Source: Candidatus Phyllobacterium onerii (GTDB lineage: Bacteria > Pseudomonadota > Alphaproteobacteria > Rhizobiales > Rhizobiaceae). From it: a stretch of 64,000 bases of DNA. Shown here piece by piece: positions 10,095 through 21,192 of this stretch; position 1 is the first letter of the stretch; the number at the start of each line of letters is the position of its first letter. The position numbers and the translations under genes were made by a program. The stretch lies in NCBI RefSeq assembly GCF_028331445.1, contig NZ_JAQMHX010000004.1, positions 372,001-436,000 of the forward strand. Reading direction: 5' to 3'. The notes beneath the pieces are model-generated. The model was not told the origin of the DNA. It was given only the letters and a program-made list of their open reading frames with translations, and did not search any database.

Positions 10095-11057
10095 CTAAGC
10101 CGCCTCGATCTTCTGACGCCGTGCTTTCCAGGTACCGGTCGTCTGGGGTTTGACGAATAGCGTGACAATATCCGGATTGGCCTTTTTCATGGCGGCTTCG
10201 AGCCGTTCCACGCAGGCTTCGATTTCGGGTGCCTGGACGCGATCCTCAAACTCGACGCTGAGGCCGGCCACGATTTGTTTGGGGCCCATGTGCACAGTCA
10301 AAACACCATTGGCCCTCTGAACGTCCGGATCGCCGTTGGCGATGTCGAGTATTTGCTGTTCGACTTCGGGCAACGCCGATTCGCCCATAAGGAGGCCTTT
10401 GCTTTCGCGCGCCAGGAAAATAGCTGTCGCGGCCAGGACAAACGAAATGCCAATCGATGCAACGCCATCGAGTTCCGGTATAGCGAAGATTTGTGCAGTG
10501 GAGATGCCGATGAAGGCTATGACTAGCCCCAGCAATGCCGCTGTATCCTCAAACAGTACGGTGAAAACGCTCGGATCCTTGCTCTGCTGTACGGCTCGGA
10601 CATAGCCAAGGTCGCCTTTCGCCGCGCGAAATTCCTTCAGGGCGACTGACCACGATGCTCCCTCGAAAACCGTTGCAAAGCCCAGCACAACGTAGTTCAC
10701 AATCGGATTGGCGACAGGTTCAGGGTCCAGGATATGAATGATCCCTTCGTAAAAAGACACGCCGGCACCGACCGCAAAGACGAGCAGGGCCACGATAAAA
10801 CTCCAGAAATAAAGTTCGCGTCCATGGCCCAGCGGATGCGTCTTGTCTGCGGGCCTAGCAGCGCGGCGAAGTCCATAGAGCAACAGCCCGCCATTGCCGG
10901 TGTCCACCAGCGAATGCACACCTTCAGAAAGCATTGCCGAACTACCGGTGAAAAAAGCTGCGATAAACTTGGTTGCAGCAATGAGCAGATTGCCAAGGAT
11001 CGCAGCGTAGATCACTTTCTTCGATCCAGCGTGCGTCGTTGCTGATTGTGATGACAT
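10095..11057 (-). CDS. Cation diffusion facilitator (CDF) family transporter
   Basis: A 320-residue inner-membrane antiporter of the CDF family, which export divalent metals such as zinc, iron or manganese. The first helices contain the typical SEGVHSLVDTGNG metal-site segment and HPLGHGRELYFW, followed by a C-terminal cytoplasmic domain (about residues 210-300). The start at 11057 is preceded by AGGGGAATC, a better context than the ATG at 11087. The substrate is not predictable here, as the motif set differs from the classical zinc type (HxxxD). Confidence 0.88.
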   Translation of the reverse strand: MSSQSATTHAGSKKVIYAAILGNLLIAATKFIAAFFTGSSAMLSEGVHSLVDTGNGGLLLYGLRRAARPADKTHPLGHGRELYFWSFIVALLVFAVGAGVSFYEGIIHILDPEPVANPIVNYVVLGFATVFEGASWSVALKEFRAAKGDLGYVRAVQQSKDPSVFTVLFEDTAALLGLVIAFIGISTAQIFAIPELDGVASIGISFVLAATAIFLARESKGLLMGESALPEVEQQILDIANGDPDVQRANGVLTVHMGPKQIVAGLSVEFEDRVQAPEIEACVERLEAAMKKANPDIVTLFVKPQTTGTWKARRQKIEAA

Positions 11058-11216
11058 CGCGATTCCCCTGACCTTGCGAAACGCCAAATGGTTTGATTGG
11101 TTCCGGATCCGATCATGACGACGTGTCTTAGTAAGTTGCGGCAGAGAATGGTCGGAATGGCGCTAGCTCTTCGACCATTCATGCGATAACCCTGCCTCAA
11201 AATAGTGCAGGGCATC

Positions 11217-13232
11217 ATGAGTGAATCCACAGCTGAAAATGCTATCTTCCTCGGGTTGGATACCGGCGGTACCTATACCGACGCCGTGCTTTGGTCCGAG
11301 CAACGCGGCGTCATTGCCAAAGCCAAGTCTTTAACAACCCGGCATGATTTGAGCGTGGGCATTTCCGGCGCCGTAAAGCGCATCATGGCTGAGACATCGG
11401 TCGCTCCCGCCGATATACGGCTTGTTTCCATGTCGACAACGCTGGCCACCAATGCCCTTGTAGAGGGGCAAGGCGGCCGTATTGCCCTCGTCATGGTTGG
11501 ATTCTCCAAAGTTGATCTGGACAAGGCCGATCTTGGCACGGCCCTCGGATCGGATCCCGTCATCTTCATCCCCGGTGGACATGACGTCTATGGCCGGGCA
11601 CAGCCATTCGATACTAGTGCCTTGAGTGAAGCCCTGCCACAATTGATGCGGGAGGTAACCGGTTTTGCCGTTTGCGCTTATTTTGCCGTGCGCAACTCTG
11701 AACATGAAGTCGCAGTTCGAGATCTCGTGCGAAGAGAAACCGGTTTGCCAGTTACCTGCAGCCATGAACTTTCGGCCAAATTGAACGGCCCCCGGCGTGC
11801 TTTGACCACTGTTCTCAATGCCCGGCTCATCGCCATGATTGATCGGCTAGTGGCGGCGACGGAAGGTTTTCTCGATGGGAGCGGCATCCACGCCCCGCTC
11901 ATGGTCGTGCGCGGCGACGGCGCTCTTGTCTCTGCCACCTTCGCCCGGCATCGGCCAATTGAGACCATTCTTTCAGGACCAGCAGCCAGTCTTGTCGGTG
12001 CACGGTACATGACGGGCCTCGATAATGCGATCGTCTCCGACATTGGCGGCACGACGACCGACGTCGCGGTTCTCGACAAGGGTCGGCCACGGCTCGACCC
12101 CAACGGCGCCACCGTTGGTGGCTTCCGTACGATGGTTGAGGCGGTCGCCATGCATACTTTTGGTCTTGGGGGAGATTCGGAAGTATCCCTTGATGATAAT
12201 GCCATGGTTCCAGGCATCAAGCTTGGCCCGAGACGGCTCGTGCCCTTGTCGCTGCTTGCCGCCAATCATGGCTCATTTGTCATCGACCATTTGATGCGCC
12301 AAGCAAAGGCAGCCACTGCCGGCCGGTTGGATGGGCGTTTTGCGCTTCTTACCGGTGTTCCGGTGCAAATGGCATCCGGTTTGAGCAAAAATGAAGCCGA
12401 ACTATATGGACGCATCACATCCGAACCGCAGCCGCTGGACAGGCTTTTGAATTCCATATCACAGGCAACCACTGTCAACCGTCTTGTGGCGCGGGGTTTA
12501 GTTCATCTGTCGGGTTTCACGCCGTCAGATGCTTGCCACGTTCTTGGGCTGCAGAATAATTGGAATGCAGAGGCCGCACGCTACGGCGCCATACTCTATG
12601 CACGGCGTAAGGATGGCGCCGGGCGTCCACTGTGCGATACGCCCGAGGAAGTCTCCCACCGTACCTATTATGCCTTGATCCGGCGCTCGTCCGAAGTGGT
12701 CCTCGAGACGGTTTTCGCCGAGGATGGACTTGAAGGACCGGAAACAGTGGCGAGCCCATTGGTTCAGCGGGCCCTTTTGGGCGAGAGCGGGATTGCCGGA
12801 GCAAAGCTCGATATAGACCGGCCATTGATTGGGCTGGGCGCGTCTGCACCGGTCTACTATCCGGCCGTGGGTGACATGCTTGGCACAGAATGCATAATCC
12901 CTGGAGATACGGACGTCGCCAACGCTCTGGGCGCTGTCGTTGGCCAGGTTCGTGTTTCGGTTGAGGCCCATATCAGCCAGCCCGCCGAGGGCATCTTCCG
13001 CGTCATGGCCGGGGAGGTCGTCAAGGATTTTCAGATTGAGGAAGAATCGATCGCCTTTGCCGAAACGACGCTGGAGCATCAAGTCGGGCAGTTGGCATTG
13101 GAAGCTGGAACCGACGAGGCGCAGATCAGCATCGCTCGCGACATCAACGCCGCCACAGTCGAGGATCAGCGCAAGTTCATCGAAGCGGTAGTGATAGCGA
13201 CGGCTTCCGGCAGGCCGCGCATTGCGCATTGA
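11217..13232 (+). CDS. Hydantoinase/oxoprolinase family protein, HyuA-type
   Basis: A 671-residue protein with the actin-like ATPase fold of HyuA/oxoprolinase A subunits. The N-terminal GLDTGGTYTDAV is the phosphate-binding loop, and SDIGGTTTDVAVLD (about residues 272-285) is the second. Family members open 5-membered amide rings (hydantoins, 5-oxoproline, N-methylhydantoin) with ATP, usually with a HyuB subunit. No HyuB gene is adjacent, so it may act alone, with a distant partner, or have another role. ATG 11217 is preceded by CAGGG. Confidence 0.85.
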   Translation: MSESTAENAIFLGLDTGGTYTDAVLWSEQRGVIAKAKSLTTRHDLSVGISGAVKRIMAETSVAPADIRLVSMSTTLATNALVEGQGGRIALVMVGFSKVDLDKADLGTALGSDPVIFIPGGHDVYGRAQPFDTSALSEALPQLMREVTGFAVCAYFAVRNSEHEVAVRDLVRRETGLPVTCSHELSAKLNGPRRALTTVLNARLIAMIDRLVAATEGFLDGSGIHAPLMVVRGDGALVSATFARHRPIETILSGPAASLVGARYMTGLDNAIVSDIGGTTTDVAVLDKGRPRLDPNGATVGGFRTMVEAVAMHTFGLGGDSEVSLDDNAMVPGIKLGPRRLVPLSLLAANHGSFVIDHLMRQAKAATAGRLDGRFALLTGVPVQMASGLSKNEAELYGRITSEPQPLDRLLNSISQATTVNRLVARGLVHLSGFTPSDACHVLGLQNNWNAEAARYGAILYARRKDGAGRPLCDTPEEVSHRTYYALIRRSSEVVLETVFAEDGLEGPETVASPLVQRALLGESGIAGAKLDIDRPLIGLGASAPVYYPAVGDMLGTECIIPGDTDVANALGAVVGQVRVSVEAHISQPAEGIFRVMAGEVVKDFQIEEESIAFAETTLEHQVGQLALEAGTDEAQISIARDINAATVEDQRKFIEAVVIATASGRPRIAH

Positions 13233-13336
13233 AGCATTCTCTCCAACTAAGCTCGAATTCTGGCGCTATTGAAGAATTGACTGACAATGCTTCTGCGTGT
13301 TCAAGGGTAGGCCTAAGAAAATTTAAGGAATGAACT

Positions 13337-15514
13337 ATGGTTGAACGCATCGAAATCAATGGCTTGAAGGTGGCAAAGGAACTCCACGACTTCGTGGCCA
13401 ACGAAGCTATCCCGGGTACCGGTATCGATGCGGCGCAATTCTGGTCTGGCTTTGCACAGATTGTCGACGATTTGGCTCCGAAGAACCGCAGACTTCTGCA
13501 AAAACGCGACGCACTTCAGCAGAAACTGGACGATTTTTATAAGAGCAAGCGCGACAGTGGCTACAGCCAAGAAGAATACGAAACTTTTGTGAGGGGGATC
13601 GGCTACCTTCTGCCAGAAGGCGCAGCCTTCGCCGTTTCAACCAGTAATGTCGACCCTGAAATTGCTGTTGTCGCTGGTCCGCAGCTTGTCGTTCCCGTCA
13701 TGAATGCTCGTTATGCGCTCAACGCCGCCAATGCGCGCTGGGGTTCGCTCTATGATGCATTGTATGGCACGGATGCGATTTCTGACGAGGATGGCGCCGA
13801 ACGAGGCAAAGCGTTCAATCCGGTGCGAGGATCGAAGGTGATTGCCTGGGCTAAAACGTTTCTCGACGACAGTGCGCCGCTCAATGGTGCGCATTGGGCC
13901 GATGTTTCCAGTCTGAGTATCGAAAATCACGAGCTTATTCTGAAGGCCAATGGCAAGCTTGCTGCGTTAAAAGATGAAGGACAGTTTGCCGGTTATCGAG
14001 GCGACGCGACGGCGCCGACCGGCATTCTTCTCGTAAAGAATGGCCTGCATGTCGAGATCGTCATCAATGCCGATCATCCGATTGGCAAAACAGATTCCGC
14101 ACATATCGCCGATGTTTTACTGGAATCGGCTCTGACTACGATTCAGGATTGCGAGGATTCCGTTGCGGCTGTCGATGCGGAAGACAAGGTTGTCGTCTAC
14201 CGCAACTGGCTCGGCCTGATGAATGGCGATCTCGAAGATACTTTCGAGAAGGGCGGCAAGACGGTTACGCGCAAACTCAATGCAGATCGGGAGTACGCTG
14301 GCAAGGACGGCAAGTCTCTGACCGTACCTGGACGCTCGCTCATGCTTGTGCGCAACGTCGGCCATCTGATGACTAATCCTGCTATTCTCGACAGCGAGGG
14401 TAATGAGGTTCCCGAAGGTATCATGGATGCGGCGATTACCGCATTGGCTGCGCTCCACGACATAGGACCAGGCGGTCGCCATATGAATTCCCGCGCCGGA
14501 TCCATGTATGTGGTCAAACCAAAAATGCACGGTCCGGAAGAGGTAGCATTCGCTTCCGAACTGTTTGGAAGGGTCGAAGCACTGCTGGGTATGCAGCCGA
14601 ACACCATGAAGATGGGAATCATGGATGAGGAACGACGCACCACGGTCAATTTGAAGGAATCCATACGTGCTGCGAAGGAACGCGTCGTCTTCATCAACAC
14701 TGGCTTCCTCGACCGTACAGGCGATGAAATTCACACATCGATGGAAGCCGGTCCCATGATCCGCAAGGGCGACATGAAACAGGCCGCCTGGATTGGTGCC
14801 TATGAGGACTGGAACGTCGATGTCGGTCTTGAGTGCGGACTTTCAGGTCATGCGCAGATCGGCAAGGGCATGTGGGCCATGCCGGACCTGATGGCAGCGA
14901 TGCTTGAGCAGAAGATCGCGCACCCGAAAGCCGGTGCCAATACCGCATGGGTACCATCACCGACAGCGGCAACACTGCATGCCACCCACTACCACAGGGT
15001 CAATGTCGCCGAGGTCCAGGCCAGTTTGAAAAAGCGCGGGCGAGCCAAGCTCAGCGATATTCTATCCGTACCCGTCGTATCCCGGCCCAACTGGACGCCG
15101 GAGGATATCCAGCGCGAACTCGACAATAACGCTCAAGGAATTCTCGGTTATGTCGTGCGTTGGGTCGACCAAGGCGTCGGCTGTTCCAAGGTACCAGACA
15201 TCAACAATGTGGGCTTGATGGAAGACCGCGCAACGCTTCGTATCTCCGCCCAGCATATCGCCAATTGGCTGCATCACGGTATAGCAAGCGAGGCGCAAGT
15301 GCTTGAGACGCTGAAGCGCATGGCAGCCGTCGTCGACAAGCAGAACGCGGGCGACCCACTTTATCACCCGATGGCCGCCGACTTCGACAGTTCAATTGCT
15401 TTTCAAGCGGCCTGCGACCTCGTTTTCAAAGGCCGCGAACAGCCAAATGGCTATACGGAGCCGGTTTTGCATCGCCGTAGGCTCGAGCTGAAGGCAAAGC
15501 AGACTGCCATCTAG
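13337..15514 (+). CDS. glcB: Malate synthase G
   Basis: GlcB condenses glyoxylate with acetyl-CoA to malate in the glyoxylate pathway. The 725-residue length and segments such as [27 protein letters not shown] and [18 protein letters not shown] are typical of the G isoform rather than the ~540-residue A isoform. The protein is soluble, cytoplasmic and magnesium-dependent. It starts at ATG 13337 after TAAGGAATGAACT, a good ribosome binding site. No isocitrate lyase gene is nearby. Confidence 0.96.
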   Translation: MVERIEINGLKVAKELHDFVANEAIPGTGIDAAQFWSGFAQIVDDLAPKNRRLLQKRDALQQKLDDFYKSKRDSGYSQEEYETFVRGIGYLLPEGAAFAVSTSNVDPEIAVVAGPQLVVPVMNARYALNAANARWGSLYDALYGTDAISDEDGAERGKAFNPVRGSKVIAWAKTFLDDSAPLNGAHWADVSSLSIENHELILKANGKLAALKDEGQFAGYRGDATAPTGILLVKNGLHVEIVINADHPIGKTDSAHIADVLLESALTTIQDCEDSVAAVDAEDKVVVYRNWLGLMNGDLEDTFEKGGKTVTRKLNADREYAGKDGKSLTVPGRSLMLVRNVGHLMTNPAILDSEGNEVPEGIMDAAITALAALHDIGPGGRHMNSRAGSMYVVKPKMHGPEEVAFASELFGRVEALLGMQPNTMKMGIMDEERRTTVNLKESIRAAKERVVFINTGFLDRTGDEIHTSMEAGPMIRKGDMKQAAWIGAYEDWNVDVGLECGLSGHAQIGKGMWAMPDLMAAMLEQKIAHPKAGANTAWVPSPTAATLHATHYHRVNVAEVQASLKKRGRAKLSDILSVPVVSRPNWTPEDIQRELDNNAQGILGYVVRWVDQGVGCSKVPDINNVGLMEDRATLRISAQHIANWLHHGIASEAQVLETLKRMAAVVDKQNAGDPLYHPMAADFDSSIAFQAACDLVFKGREQPNGYTEPVLHRRRLELKAKQTAI

Positions 15515-15523
15515 GTCAAGAAC

Positions 15524-16036
15524 ATGGTTCACTACGTCAGATATCTTGTGTTCCTCACCGCCGTGATGGTGTGGAACACTGGTCTGGCAGAAGAACGACT
15601 AACGTCAGCGGTAGAGATTGTCGACTGGGGGCTGACGAGCCCGAAAGAAGTCGGATCCGAAGTTTCACCCGATACACCGACGGGTGTGAACCGGCTGGTC
15701 GAAGGTCCAGTCGATGTCACGCGAACCGCGAAAATCCGAGCATGCATCGGCACAAGTTTTGGTATTCTCTACAGAACATCAGATATCGGTGAGGCTGTCC
15801 TTCCCATCACGGTCGTGGTTTTCCATCCGATGATCAAAACAGAGGACGGCCGATCGATGCTGAAAAGCAGCTGGCCTGACAGTGCGACGTCCCTGCGGCG
15901 CTATGCTGGCTGGGTTTTCGAAAAGGACTTCGAACTCGTTTCCGGTGAGTGGACGATCTCATTGCGTGACCTGTCCGGTCGGGAACTGGTAGCAAAAAGT
16001 TTCGATGTGACTGCCGAAAGCTGCCCGATTTCATAG
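15524..16036 (+). CDS. Secreted DUF3859 domain protein
   Basis: A 170-residue protein with a signal peptide of about 22 residues (hydrophobic YLVFLTAVMVWNTGLA, likely cut before EER) and a DUF3859-like domain, with motifs such as VEIVDWGLTS and an extended beta-rich C-terminal half ending in LVSGEWTISLRDLSGREL. Its function is unknown and it is likely periplasmic. It begins nine bases after the glcB stop and may be cotranscribed with it. Confidence 0.7.
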   Translation: MVHYVRYLVFLTAVMVWNTGLAEERLTSAVEIVDWGLTSPKEVGSEVSPDTPTGVNRLVEGPVDVTRTAKIRACIGTSFGILYRTSDIGEAVLPITVVVFHPMIKTEDGRSMLKSSWPDSATSLRRYAGWVFEKDFELVSGEWTISLRDLSGRELVAKSFDVTAESCPIS

Positions 16037-16134
16037 AGGGGAGATGGACTGGGATTGGACGGACGTGAGTTCTATATCCGAACCGTCACACCCGCCTACT
16101 TGTGTGCTGGGTGATTCTTGTTTAGGCGAGGCGC

Positions 16135-16824
16135 ATGAAACTGCTTGCGCTCGATACCGCTGCCAATCTTTGCTCCGTCGCCGTTCTCGACGTTGAAAGC
16201 GGGACTATACTGGCGGCGTCTAGCGAAGATATCGGCAAAGGGCATGCGGAGCGGTTGATGGGCGCGATCGAGCAGGTGGCCGCTAATGCCCAAATTTCCA
16301 TCACGGATATTGGCAAGATTGCTGTCAGCATTGGACCTGGCTCATTCACCGGCGTCCGCGTCGGCGTCTCCACGGCGCGGGGCTTCGCACTTGCGCTGAA
16401 ATGTCCGGCAGTTGGGATCAGCACTCTTCAGGCACTCGCTTATGATGCTGCCAAGGCATTTTCGCAAAGGCCGATCCTTTCGATCATCGACGCACGGCGT
16501 GACGAGCTTTATGTCCAATTTTTTGGTGAGGATGGATCGGCGGCATCGGAACCGACGGTGACGACATTGCCCTTGATTGTGAAACAATTGGAAGAACGAG
16601 GAGGCGAACCCGTGCTCGCGGGTTCGGGTGCAATTCTAATCGAAAAAGAGCTGGGTCGTCCTCTCGACATTGCCCTAACCACGGCGACAGGAAGCATAGA
16701 AGCCTTCGCGCGGCTTGGCGCATTGCGGAGGGACGACGGCGAAGGGCCAAGGCCGCTTTATCTGCGTGGTCTTGATGTCAAGCAACAGCAGGGTTTTGTT
16801 CTGAAAAGGAAGATCGTCGAATGA
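16135..16824 (+). CDS. tsaB: tRNA threonylcarbamoyladenosine biosynthesis protein TsaB
   Basis: TsaB is the inactive ASKHA-fold partner of TsaD in making t6A37 in tRNAs that read ANN codons. The 229-residue protein has the family's SIGPGSFTGVRVG motif (about residues 65-77) and lacks the TsaD metal-binding histidines. It starts at ATG 16135 and its stop overlaps the rimI start (ATGA). Pairing of tsaB with rimI is common, and the two continue into the acyltransferase and miaB genes as a probable operon. Confidence 0.94.
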   Translation: MKLLALDTAANLCSVAVLDVESGTILAASSEDIGKGHAERLMGAIEQVAANAQISITDIGKIAVSIGPGSFTGVRVGVSTARGFALALKCPAVGISTLQALAYDAAKAFSQRPILSIIDARRDELYVQFFGEDGSAASEPTVTTLPLIVKQLEERGGEPVLAGSGAILIEKELGRPLDIALTTATGSIEAFARLGALRRDDGEGPRPLYLRGLDVKQQQGFVLKRKIVE

Positions 16825-17324
16825 TCGGCTTTCCATTCGACACCATGCGATCGCAATCCTTTGTGATTGAGCCGGTTCTTCCAGAGGATGCGCCACATCT
16901 GGCCAAGATTCATGAGAGGACATCTCGGCAACCGTGGAGCGACGAGGAATTTCATGCCCTTATCGTCGATGACAAGGTTTTCGGGTTTATTGCTCGAGAA
17001 GAGGGCAACCGCAAAGCACAGCCAGGCGGGTTCGTTTTGGCACGTCGCGTGTTGGACGAAGCGGAAATACTCACTATCGCTGTCTCACCCCAGTCGCAAC
17101 GCAAGGGTCTTGGCCACGCTCTGATGGATGCAGCGCTCCGTTATCTTCACAATGCGCGCGCAACTATGCTGTTTCTCGAGGTCGATGAGCTCAACATACC
17201 GGCACTTGCACTTTATCGCAGGCTTAGTTTCAAGCAGGTTGGAAAGCGGCCGGGCTACTATGAAACGGCGGCAGGACGCTCGGCAGCCTTGACGATGCGC
17301 CGCGATTTGAAAAAGAGCCGTTGA
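16821..17324 (+). CDS. rimI: Ribosomal-protein-alanine N-acetyltransferase
   Basis: A 167-residue GNAT acetyltransferase. The acetyl-CoA binding motif A is SPQSQRKGLGHALM, and NIPALALYRRLSFKQVGKRPGYY is cut into the usual RimI C-terminal signature. RimI acetylates the N-terminal alanine of ribosomal protein S18. The start overlaps the tsaB stop by four bases, and the next gene starts one base after its stop. RimI identity rests on context and C-terminal signature. Confidence 0.9.
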   Translation: MIGFPFDTMRSQSFVIEPVLPEDAPHLAKIHERTSRQPWSDEEFHALIVDDKVFGFIAREEGNRKAQPGGFVLARRVLDEAEILTIAVSPQSQRKGLGHALMDAALRYLHNARATMLFLEVDELNIPALALYRRLSFKQVGKRPGYYETAAGRSAALTMRRDLKKSR

Positions 17325-18173
17325 ATGATAGCGTGGTTGCGTTTTCTGGTGACGGCGACGGCGTTTGTGCTCGTTATAATCCTCCTGGTGCCCCTGCAGT
17401 TCCTGTTTGTGAAAACCAGCTGGTGGCCACGCACCACCACGCCAATTTTGTTTCATCGGATCGTGCGCCGTCTCCTTGGTTTTCGAGTGCATGTCCATGG
17501 CGATATGGCAAAGGGACGGCCCCTTCTGTTGACGGCAAATCATTCCTCGTGGACGGATATCGTCATCCTCGGCTCGTTGCACGAGATGGCTTTTATCGCC
17601 AAGGCGGAAGTGGCGAACTGGCCGCTGTTTGGCATGTTGGCCAAGCTGCAGCGGACGGTGTTCATCGAGCGGGAAAAGCGCGGCAAGACCCATCATCAAG
17701 CCAGTGAAATCGCAACCCGGCTTGCTGGGGGCGACGCCATGGTGTTGTTTGCCGAGGGAACAACCTCCGACGGCAACCGCGTCCTTCCGTTCAAGACATC
17801 ACTTTTTGGCGCCGCGCAGGTGGCAATCCGCGATGCGGGCGCAGAAACCGTGACGGTACAGCCGGTGGCGATTGCCTATACACGAGTTCATGGCATACCG
17901 ATGGGACGGTCACATAGACCGCTTGTTGCCTGGCCGGGTGATGTACCCCTCGGCCCAAGTTTGATTGGTCTTCTCAAAGATGGCGCTATCGACGTCGATG
18001 TCTGGTTTGGCGAACCAGTCGTCATCGACAGGAAAAGTGACCGCAAGGCTTTAGCACGGACGATGGAAGAGCGTGTCCGCGCAATGGTGCGATCTTCGGT
18101 GATGGGGCGTGATTTTGTCAATCCGGACGCCGAAAGCGACTCAGCTATTCTCAACGACGCCAAAAAGCTTTAG
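17325..18173 (+). CDS. olsA: 1-acyl-glycerol-phosphate / lyso-ornithine lipid acyltransferase (PlsC superfamily)
   Basis: A 282-residue membrane-associated acyltransferase with an N-terminal hydrophobic anchor (residues 1-28), the catalytic NHSSWTD (HX4D) motif near residue 68 and the FAEGTTSDG motif. It starts on the base following the rimI stop. In Sinorhizobium meliloti the acyltransferase at this position, next to miaB, is OlsA, which acylates lyso-ornithine lipid; I infer orthology from synteny, which I recall and did not check. A PlsC role in phospholipid synthesis is the alternative. No olsB gene is in the window. Confidence 0.8.
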   Translation: MIAWLRFLVTATAFVLVIILLVPLQFLFVKTSWWPRTTTPILFHRIVRRLLGFRVHVHGDMAKGRPLLLTANHSSWTDIVILGSLHEMAFIAKAEVANWPLFGMLAKLQRTVFIEREKRGKTHHQASEIATRLAGGDAMVLFAEGTTSDGNRVLPFKTSLFGAAQVAIRDAGAETVTVQPVAIAYTRVHGIPMGRSHRPLVAWPGDVPLGPSLIGLLKDGAIDVDVWFGEPVVIDRKSDRKALARTMEERVRAMVRSSVMGRDFVNPDAESDSAILNDAKKL

Positions 18174-18183
18174 AAGCCTGCAA

Positions 18184-19623
18184 ATGGACGATATGAACAT
18201 CAAAACTGAGCCGGGCGAAGCTTCCGGCACCGCTCCGCATTCGCCGGCGCTCGCGAATACGCGCAAGGTCTATGTGAAGACCTATGGCTGCCAGATGAAT
18301 GTCTATGACAGCCAGCGGATGACAGACAGCCTCGCGGCCGAAGGCTATAGCCCGACCGATACCGCTGATGATGCTGATCTCGTGCTGATCAACACCTGCC
18401 ATATTCGCGAAAAGGCTTCCGAAAAACTCTATTCTGCTCTCGGCCGTCTGCGCAAGATGAAGGATGCGCGGGCAAAAGAGGGGCGCGAACTGACTGTTGG
18501 TGTTGCCGGTTGTGTTGCGCAGGCAGAAGGTGATGAGATCACGCGCCGCGCGCCGGTGGTGGATCTCGTCGTCGGTCCGCAGACATATCATCGGCTGCCC
18601 CAGGCGTTGGCCCGCGTTCGCCAGGGTGAGCGCGTCGTCGAAACCGAATATGCGATAGAAGACAAGTTCGAGCATCTACCTGCACCTGCAAAAGAGCAGA
18701 CAAGAAGCCGTGGCGTAACGGCGTTTTTGACGGTGCAGGAAGGCTGCGACAAATTCTGCACCTTCTGTGTGGTACCTTACACACGGGGTTCGGAAGTTTC
18801 TCGTCCCGTCGCGCAAATTCTGAAAGAGGCTGAAAAGCTTGCCGATGCGGGCGTGCGTGAGTTGACCTTGCTCGGTCAAAACGTCAATGCCTGGCACGGC
18901 GAGGGTCCAGATGGACGCGAATGGGGCTTGGGCAAACTGCTGTACCGTTTGGGCGAGGTCCCTGGAATCGTAAGGCTCCGTTACGTCACCAGTCATCCGC
19001 GCGATATGGACGATACGTTGATCAACGCGCACCGCGATCTTGATATGCTGATGCCTTACCTGCATTTGCCCGTTCAGTCCGGCTCCGACCGCATCCTGAA
19101 AGCCATGAACCGCAAGCACACAAGTGCCGACTATTTGCGTTTGATCGAGCGCATTCGCGCTGCCCGTTCCGATATCGCCCTGTCCGGTGACTTCATCGTG
19201 GGATTTCCGGGCGAGACGGAAGAAGATTTCGAGGCGACGATGCAGATTGTACGTGATGCGACCTATGCTGCGGCCTATTCGTTCAAATACTCGCCGCGTC
19301 CCGGCACGCCCGGTGCTGATATGACCGGCCATATCGATGAAGCGGTGAAGGATGAGAGACTCCAGCGCCTGCAGGCCTTGCTCAGTGAACAGCAGTATGC
19401 GTTCCAGCGCAGCCTTGTTGGAAAGAGCATGGATGTGCTGATAGAAAAGCCGGGCAGAGTACCTGGCCAGATGGTCGGAAGATCTCCCTGGTTACAACCT
19501 GTAATTATCGATGTACACGGGGCAAGAATCGGCGACATTATCAATGTACGAATCATCGACACCGGTACCAACAGTTTGATTGGCATTCGGGAGATGAACT
19601 CGGCGAGCAATGGGATTATATAA
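18184..19623 (+). CDS. miaB: tRNA-2-methylthio-N6-dimethylallyladenosine synthase
   Basis: MiaB is a radical-SAM methylthiotransferase that modifies i6A37 of tRNAs. The three domains are visible: UPF0004 with the first cluster cysteines ([22 protein letters not shown]), the radical-SAM core with CDKFCTFC, and a C-terminal TRAM domain. At 479 residues the length is normal. ATG 18184 is chosen; a second ATG is nine bases further. It lies eleven bases after the acyltransferase stop. Confidence 0.95.
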   Translation: MDDMNIKTEPGEASGTAPHSPALANTRKVYVKTYGCQMNVYDSQRMTDSLAAEGYSPTDTADDADLVLINTCHIREKASEKLYSALGRLRKMKDARAKEGRELTVGVAGCVAQAEGDEITRRAPVVDLVVGPQTYHRLPQALARVRQGERVVETEYAIEDKFEHLPAPAKEQTRSRGVTAFLTVQEGCDKFCTFCVVPYTRGSEVSRPVAQILKEAEKLADAGVRELTLLGQNVNAWHGEGPDGREWGLGKLLYRLGEVPGIVRLRYVTSHPRDMDDTLINAHRDLDMLMPYLHLPVQSGSDRILKAMNRKHTSADYLRLIERIRAARSDIALSGDFIVGFPGETEEDFEATMQIVRDATYAAAYSFKYSPRPGTPGADMTGHIDEAVKDERLQRLQALLSEQQYAFQRSLVGKSMDVLIEKPGRVPGQMVGRSPWLQPVIIDVHGARIGDIINVRIIDTGTNSLIGIREMNSASNGII

Positions 19624-19652
19624 AAGGCTGAACACTTATTCAGGAGAGCCGT

Positions 19653-20672
19653 TTGAACGCCACCGAAAAACTGAAACCCGCTCCCTCAGGAGCTTCAGAT
19701 CTGGCGCATATCGTACTGACATTTGATAATAACCGGCTGGCGAGTGCGCTGTTCGGCCAGTTCGATGAAAATCTCGCCCGCATCGAGCAGAAGCTCGGTG
19801 TCGATGTTCGCTCAAAAGGTAATCAGCTTGCCATTCGGGGTGAGCCTGGCGCAACGGAACAGGCACGCAGGACGCTCGATCAGCTCTACGAGCTTCTGCA
19901 GAAAGGCCATGACATCTCCGCGTCCGATGTCGATGGCGCATTGCGCATGGCAATCGCCGCCGATGACCAGTTGACGCTCCCGACGATGGAAAACAAAAGC
20001 AAGATGGCTGCAGCCCAGATATCCACCCGCAAAAAGACGATCTTCGCTCGCACGCCGACTCAGGATGCCTATATGCGGGCGCTCGATCGCTCGGAAATGG
20101 TATTCGGTGTCGGGCCTGCAGGTACTGGCAAGACTTATCTTGCCGTCGCGCACGCAGCCATGCTGCTGGAGCGCGGGCTTGTCGATCGGATCATTCTGTC
20201 GCGTCCCGCCGTGGAGGCCGGCGAACGACTCGGCTTCCTGCCGGGCGACATGAAGGAAAAGGTCGATCCTTATCTGCGACCGCTCTATGATGCGCTCTAT
20301 GACATGATGCCTGCCGACAAGGTGGAGCGGGCGATTGCGGCTGGCGTCATTGAGATAGCGCCGCTGGCCTTCATGCGCGGCCGTACACTCGCCCATTCGG
20401 CAATCATTCTCGACGAGGCGCAGAACACGACCGCCATGCAGATGAAGATGTTTCTGACGCGTTTGGGTGAAAACGGCCGAATGATTATCACCGGTGATCC
20501 GAGCCAGATTGATTTACCTCCGGGCCAGAAATCCGGATTGGTGGAGGCGCTGAGAATTCTTGACGGCGTCAGCGGGATCGTCACCGTGCGGTTTACCGAT
20601 GTAGATGTTGTACGGCATCCGCTTGTTGCTGCAATTGTCCGTGCCTATGACAAGGAAGGCGCCAAGCCCTGA
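19653..20672 (+). CDS. phoH: PhoH family ATPase
   Basis: A 339-residue cytoplasmic ATPase with an N-terminal KH-like region and the PhoH domain: Walker [13 protein letters not shown] near residue 157 and Walker [11 protein letters not shown] near residue 253. PhoH/YbeZ proteins act with YbeY in RNA/ribosome maturation, and ybeY is the next gene. The start is TTG, supported by AGGAG seven bases upstream. The DUF-like tail is absent, as usual for YbeZ-type PhoH. Confidence 0.93.
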   Translation: MNATEKLKPAPSGASDLAHIVLTFDNNRLASALFGQFDENLARIEQKLGVDVRSKGNQLAIRGEPGATEQARRTLDQLYELLQKGHDISASDVDGALRMAIAADDQLTLPTMENKSKMAAAQISTRKKTIFARTPTQDAYMRALDRSEMVFGVGPAGTGKTYLAVAHAAMLLERGLVDRIILSRPAVEAGERLGFLPGDMKEKVDPYLRPLYDALYDMMPADKVERAIAAGVIEIAPLAFMRGRTLAHSAIILDEAQNTTAMQMKMFLTRLGENGRMIITGDPSQIDLPPGQKSGLVEALRILDGVSGIVTVRFTDVDVVRHPLVAAIVRAYDKEGAKP

Positions 20673-20689
20673 CACTTGGCGATACTGTC

Positions 20690-21187
20690 TTGATCGATAT
20701 CGACATACTGGTTGAAACGGACGACTGGGGCGATGAATCCGTGTTGCGCCATCTGGCGACCAATGCCATTGCCGCTGCGTGGCAAACGCTTGAGCGAGGG
20801 GAACAACCGGCAAGCGAACTCAGTCTGGTCTTTACCGATGATGCCACGATCAAGGAACTCAACTATGACTGGCGTGACAAGGACAAGCCCACCAATGTCC
20901 TGTCGTTTCCAGCTTTTGCGCTAAAGCCTGGTCAGAAGCCTGGGCCAATGCTCGGCGATATTGTCATCGCGCATGAAACAGTGGCGCGCGAAGCTGTGGA
21001 TGAAGGCAAGCCTTTCGATCACCACGTCAGCCATCTCATCGTTCATGGATTTCTGCATTTGCTCGGCTATGATCATCTTAGCGAGACGCAAGCGGAGGAG
21101 ATGGAAGGACTTGAACGCAAAGCCCTTGAACGTCTTGCCATCCCTGACCCATATGCGCTATCCGTCATTGACGATCAATTCGATTGA
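20690..21187 (+). CDS. ybeY: Endoribonuclease YbeY, rRNA maturation factor
   Basis: YbeY is a zinc-dependent single-strand endoribonuclease for 16S rRNA 3'-end maturation and ribosome quality control. The metal-binding motif [11 protein letters not shown] is complete and the 165-residue length fits. The start is TTG at 20690, where homology begins (IDIDILVE). It is eighteen bases after phoH and its end overlaps the frame of the next gene, so a phoH-ybeY-corC-lnt operon is likely. Confidence 0.95.
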   Translation: MIDIDILVETDDWGDESVLRHLATNAIAAAWQTLERGEQPASELSLVFTDDATIKELNYDWRDKDKPTNVLSFPAFALKPGQKPGPMLGDIVIAHETVAREAVDEGKPFDHHVSHLIVHGFLHLLGYDHLSETQAEEMEGLERKALERLAIPDPYALSVIDDQFD

Positions 21188-21192
21188 GGACC

